Source: Beroe forskalii | Taxonomy: Eukaryota; Ctenophora; Nuda; Beroida; Beroidae | Assembly (NCBI GenBank): GCA_011033025.1 | Contig: WFMF01000463.1 | Location: 1 to 64,000, forward strand | Length of the DNA stretch: 64,000 nucleotides | Direction of reading: 5' to 3' | Shown: one piece after another, positions 60,272 to 64,000 of the stretch | Layout of the letters: each line of letters begins with the position of its first letter | Numbering within the stretch: position 1 is the stretch's first letter | The notes under the pieces: generated by a model | Databases searched by the model: none | What the model saw: only the letters and a program-made list of their open reading frames with translations | Told to the model about the DNA's origin: nothing | Position numbers and translations under genes: made by a program

Positions 60272-63228
60272 TATGTAGAAATTTATCTCCCATTTGTGGT
60301 ATTTTCTCTCCCATTTGTGGTATTTACTCTCCCATTCGTGGGAATTTCTCTCCCACCCGGGCACGTTTCAGAGTTAATGCTGATTCTAAATTCTATTGTT
60401 AAGCCGGACCTCATATACACATTTTCACTCCTAAGATCTCACTAACCCTCCTCAATGCCTCTATGTAAAACAAAAAGGCGATTGAGGAGGGGAAAATTGG
60501 GCAATAACTTTTGAATCTTTTGATTTAATTTAAGTCTAATGCACAACAAGATTTGATTTCCTTTTCATCAACTTAAATTGTTCATTTTTGGTGACGTTTA
60601 TTGGAAACTTAACATCATCTAATCTCTTTTCAATACCACAACAGGACATGTTTTCTTCTTGCCTGGAAGAGTCAAATTGCACATGCTAATGGCCTCCATC
60701 TTCGTAAATTGACCATTCGAAGTCTAAAGTGTCGGCAGAAAACACCAGAACACACACGATAAGAGCGTCGTGCACTGTACATTTCTCCGCCTTGACAAAT
60801 TGTCGAGAGTAATTCCCCTGCTAATCTGACAGCCTTCCGCCAACTCCTGCTAATCTGACAGCCTTCCGCCAACTCCTCCTCAGTGCAGCATCACTGACAC
60901 GATGTGAATTACTGACATAACTACAAGTTACTCGCCGTGAGGGGTAGCAGCTGTCGTGTAGTATATTAAAGCATAGAATATTTGTTATTTTCTCCTCCTG
61001 CGAGTTTTTTTATAGCACATACACACTCACGTATGTCCGACCGATTCCCAGAAAAACGCAGATATTTCGTTTTATTTGCTCAGATCATCCCGTGATGTGG
61101 CCGGTTCTCTGTCTTCAAAGTTTTCAGTTAACTTAGTCTTACTAAATTCTAGATACTTCCTCCGCTTCCGTTTGTCAAGGTTTTTGGCAGGCTTTCCCGG
61201 TAAACATTACTTTTTGCTTTGTTGATGAGATTAAGGACACTAACTGTTCGGAGAACCGCAGGCTAAGTCCTACCCCAGTCGAGAAGACGAAGCTATGAAC
61301 TTAGCACGAGTCAGAGAAAGTATGGCTTCGACACAAGCTGGTTATCCAGATCAAATAGGTCTTCTTCGCAACACTATTACACTATTTTAACATTGTAATT
61401 AGCTCCTTCGTAGGATCGTTCAATCGACGTTAATAAGGCTTACCAAATAGAGTGTTGACTTCAATATTCACGGCCTCCATCACTACCATCATATTATCGA
61501 ATACCACTCGATTTTGTCGTGTTTTATGACTGTCTGCTTGAAAGCCGGAGATATCCATATCGCATAGGAGGTCACAGCACATCTAGGAAATACGGAGGAA
61601 CTACCGTCTGGTTTCACATTCAAATATCCCGGTAATTATCTCCTGAATTTGCTTCAATAAGGGCACTCCTATGATCACTATATAGTACTGCATATATTGG
61701 AGGTGCTGATGACAGGGTTAATCTAAACTTCTGACTCAGTTCACCGGTAAAATTCATAACAAAAACATCTTCAGCAACAGTTACCACCCGGCATTTTTGT
61801 CAAAAACCCTGTACACAATAGTTATATGGTAGATCAGAGGAGTATCAAGAATTTGGAAGTCAAAAGATCCCCTACGAATGCTTCCACACTACGCTTGTGA
61901 ACATTACAATTTAGGTTGTCGCACTTCATGTCAAGCCTTATCTTAAAGCGTTTTCTTTAATGAATCCTCAGTTTCTTTTAACAGCTTTGAAAAACTTCGC
62001 ATAGATCCGTTCCGGTTTCTGAAAGCCACAGCGGTGGACTAAATATGAATGATAAATACCATGAAGTAGAACCTTATATACCTAACATGCAGCGTTCCCG
62101 GCTTCAAAGAGGTTTCCCACACTTTGGCAGACTTTTAGAATTTGGCAAGTCACGAGTAAGAAATGATATGATTTGAGCAGTGGATTTCACACATGCTTCT
62201 TGTCATCGCCAGAAAGAAAGAACTTTATGTCAAACTCTTATAAACTTCGCGTCATATATCGAGTATAGAGATAAGCTGAAAATTCAGACGCACGTTTCAG
62301 CAATTTCTTTGGCAATATCACAAAAAACTCTTTCACGAATGGAATTCAGCAGACAAGACTTTGTTTGTGCTTATCCATGAGGTTGTGTTGATAGTTCCAT
62401 ACCACTTCCATTTTCAGCGGAAATAACATCAGTACAAAATTCTGCATTTTCCTGATCAATTCCGTATCACTTTATCCCGCAACATTCTACCCGCAACACT
62501 TTCTACTTGATCAGTTATTTCTGTTATTATTTCTCAAGTTTTTAAGTTTGCTCCAAAATAGCCCTGATTTCGGGAGTGATCTTGTTAGAACTTATATCAA
62601 CAAAGAAACCATTCGCATATTTCCAAATTCTTTAGTAACTTTTGGATATTAAAAAGTTTCAATCCATTACCAAAATGCTCGATCATTGGTAATGTGTAAG
62701 AGTTCAATTTGCTCCCTAGAAATTCACGAGTTTTGTTCGGTTGCCTAGCAACAATTTGAGTGTATTGAATATACGTGATTCATGCATAACTTGTTTGTAA
62801 AAAATTCATATTTCCAAAAACAACATATTATTCTGTGTAATTCAACATGAATTACGACGGTGCGACACCAGCTACTATATCGCATAACGGATGTCCTGAT
62901 TCATTTTTTCACGTCTGCTTTTTACTATCATTCTCCAATTATCATCCTCGCCCTTGTGTCCAAAGACAAACCGAATGATTCGCACTGTAGCCTTTACACA
63001 AGCCGTTAGCCGAAAAAATACGAAATTCAAGGAAAAATTTTAAGTACAGTAACCCGTATAAAGTTTAGAAAAGGACATCACATTCCAAACCACACGCTGA
63101 CACTATATGCCACCACATTCTTAATCTTAGCTCATGTATATCACCGAACAGGCTACACGGGACATTCCGAAACACACACATATTTGACACAGGAAATGTA
63201 GACGCTATACAAACGTCGGAGGAGGACA
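60272..63228. other. Intergenic region
   Basis: No gene is supported. A 29-bp direct repeat (CTGCTAATCTGACAGCCTTC) occurs at about 60,818 and 60,847. The interval from 60,900 to 63,200 shows no structure that I can name. Confidence 0.4.
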
Positions 63229-63826
63229 ATGCCTGCAGCTAATCACAGATTATTCCAGTTTTCTGCTGTAATCCTGGTGCAATGGAACGAAGGTAAGAGA
63301 TGCACTGGTATTGTAGCATCTGTCAGCACAGACTGTGTTTTACGGAGAAACAAACGGAAGTTTTGTGAGTTGGAAGAGAATGTAACTCTTGAATCGCTAG
63401 CCTTGATTCCATAGCTCATGCTTAAATTTATATTTTACCATAATAGAAACCGCCGGGGCCCAACAAAAACGTTTGATTTTCAAATATAAATTCTTTTTCA
63501 TGCTGTCAATGATACCAACTCTTACGATTGTCCAGTTTTCTGCACGCGCGTGCAGCTTAAAATGTGACTAAACCCTTTAAAACACTTCAGGAAACCCCGA
63601 TTTGGTGGCAGTCCGGAAGATAAAACGTGACTTCACGGAGATTTTAAACAATGGCAAACACTTGAGATGGGAGGTGGAGACCGGGGACACGCCCAAACAG
63701 CTGACACATGTCCAACACACGAGGGAAACCAAGGCCTTCAAAAACATGAGTCTCAACAACAAACGTCAACAGAAGTCGGTGCCAAAAGTTCAAAATGTAC
63801 GCTTTAAATTCAGAGGCGAAAACTGA
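63229..63826 (+). CDS. Small two-exon gene, 99 aa, unrecognised
   Basis: Exons are 63,229-63,292 and 63,591-63,826. The first starts MPAANHRLFQFSAVILVQWN and ends at the strong donor GAAG|GTAAGA. The second begins after AACACTTCAG and continues in phase (GNPDLVAVRKIKRDFTEILN) to TGA. The joined frame is 300 bp. The product is small and basic, especially at the end (SLNNKRQQKSVPKVQNVRFK), without signal peptide or membrane segment. A nuclear or nucleic-acid-binding role would be a guess. The start is uncertain: CCTGCAG at 63,229-63,238 could be an acceptor, so these may be the last two exons of a longer gene beginning upstream. The exon-exon phase match is the main support. Confidence 0.5.
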
Positions 63827-64000
63827 GGGATTCTTGTGGAATAATATGAAGAATGTGGCTTTGAGAATCTATTTTAGTGTATTCGGCAACGTTTCGTTAT
63901 GTATATGACGTATGATCTTATGATATAGAAATATAGGCTATTTAAGTAACTTAAAGACTCGGTATTTCGGTATAAATATTATGCATATTTGAGGAGTAAG

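Overview
The window is nuclear DNA from an animal, probably a marine invertebrate. It has intron-containing genes with GT/AG boundaries, a TACC-family centrosomal gene, a class A GPCR, secreted PAN/apple-domain proteins, a tRNA-derived SINE, LINE fragments and many kinds of non-autonomous DNA transposons. The phylum cannot be fixed from the sequence alone. Base composition is AT-rich except for a GC-rich island at about 3.4-5.4 kb and the GC-rich arms of a large repeat element.

Layout. 1-3,430: broken LINE sequence on the minus strand (an ORF1-like piece, then an endonuclease/RT piece). 3,430-5,400: GC-rich island with degenerate repeats. 5,400-7,318: sparse, with one orphan 210-aa frame. 7,319-17,399: a ~10-kb foldback transposon with a perfect 9-bp target duplication, arms built of tandem repeats, and several other elements nested inside it. 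The clearest is a piggyBac-like insertion with a TTAA duplication. 17,400-20,384: intergenic, with MITE and hairpin fragments.

20,385-32,670: one large minus-strand gene that I reconstruct from splice sites and reading phase as a TACC protein. Its first coding exon encodes roughly 175 consecutive octapeptide repeats. Its C-terminal exons encode a recognisable TACC coiled coil ending in the family's ICD-L motif. At the 5' edge of one TACC exon, the 3' splice site has been amplified into 30 in-phase copies of a 57-bp unit. An intronless papain-family protease gene lies in one intron, on the same strand.

32,671-41,476: non-coding DNA with a 1,687-bp tandem duplication and minisatellites. 41,477-42,589: an intronless class A GPCR. 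43,786-59,823: a three-copy tandem family of secreted PAN-domain proteins on the minus strand. The family is interrupted by a LINE fragment, a ~3-kb 38-bp minisatellite, and a young LTR element that carries a DNA transposon inside one LTR. 59,824-64,000: mostly empty, with one MITE and a small two-exon gene at the end.

The strongest candidates for something undescribed are the octapeptide-repeat TACC protein, the amplified splice-acceptor array inside the same gene, and the foldback element with its nested insertions and built-in empty sites.
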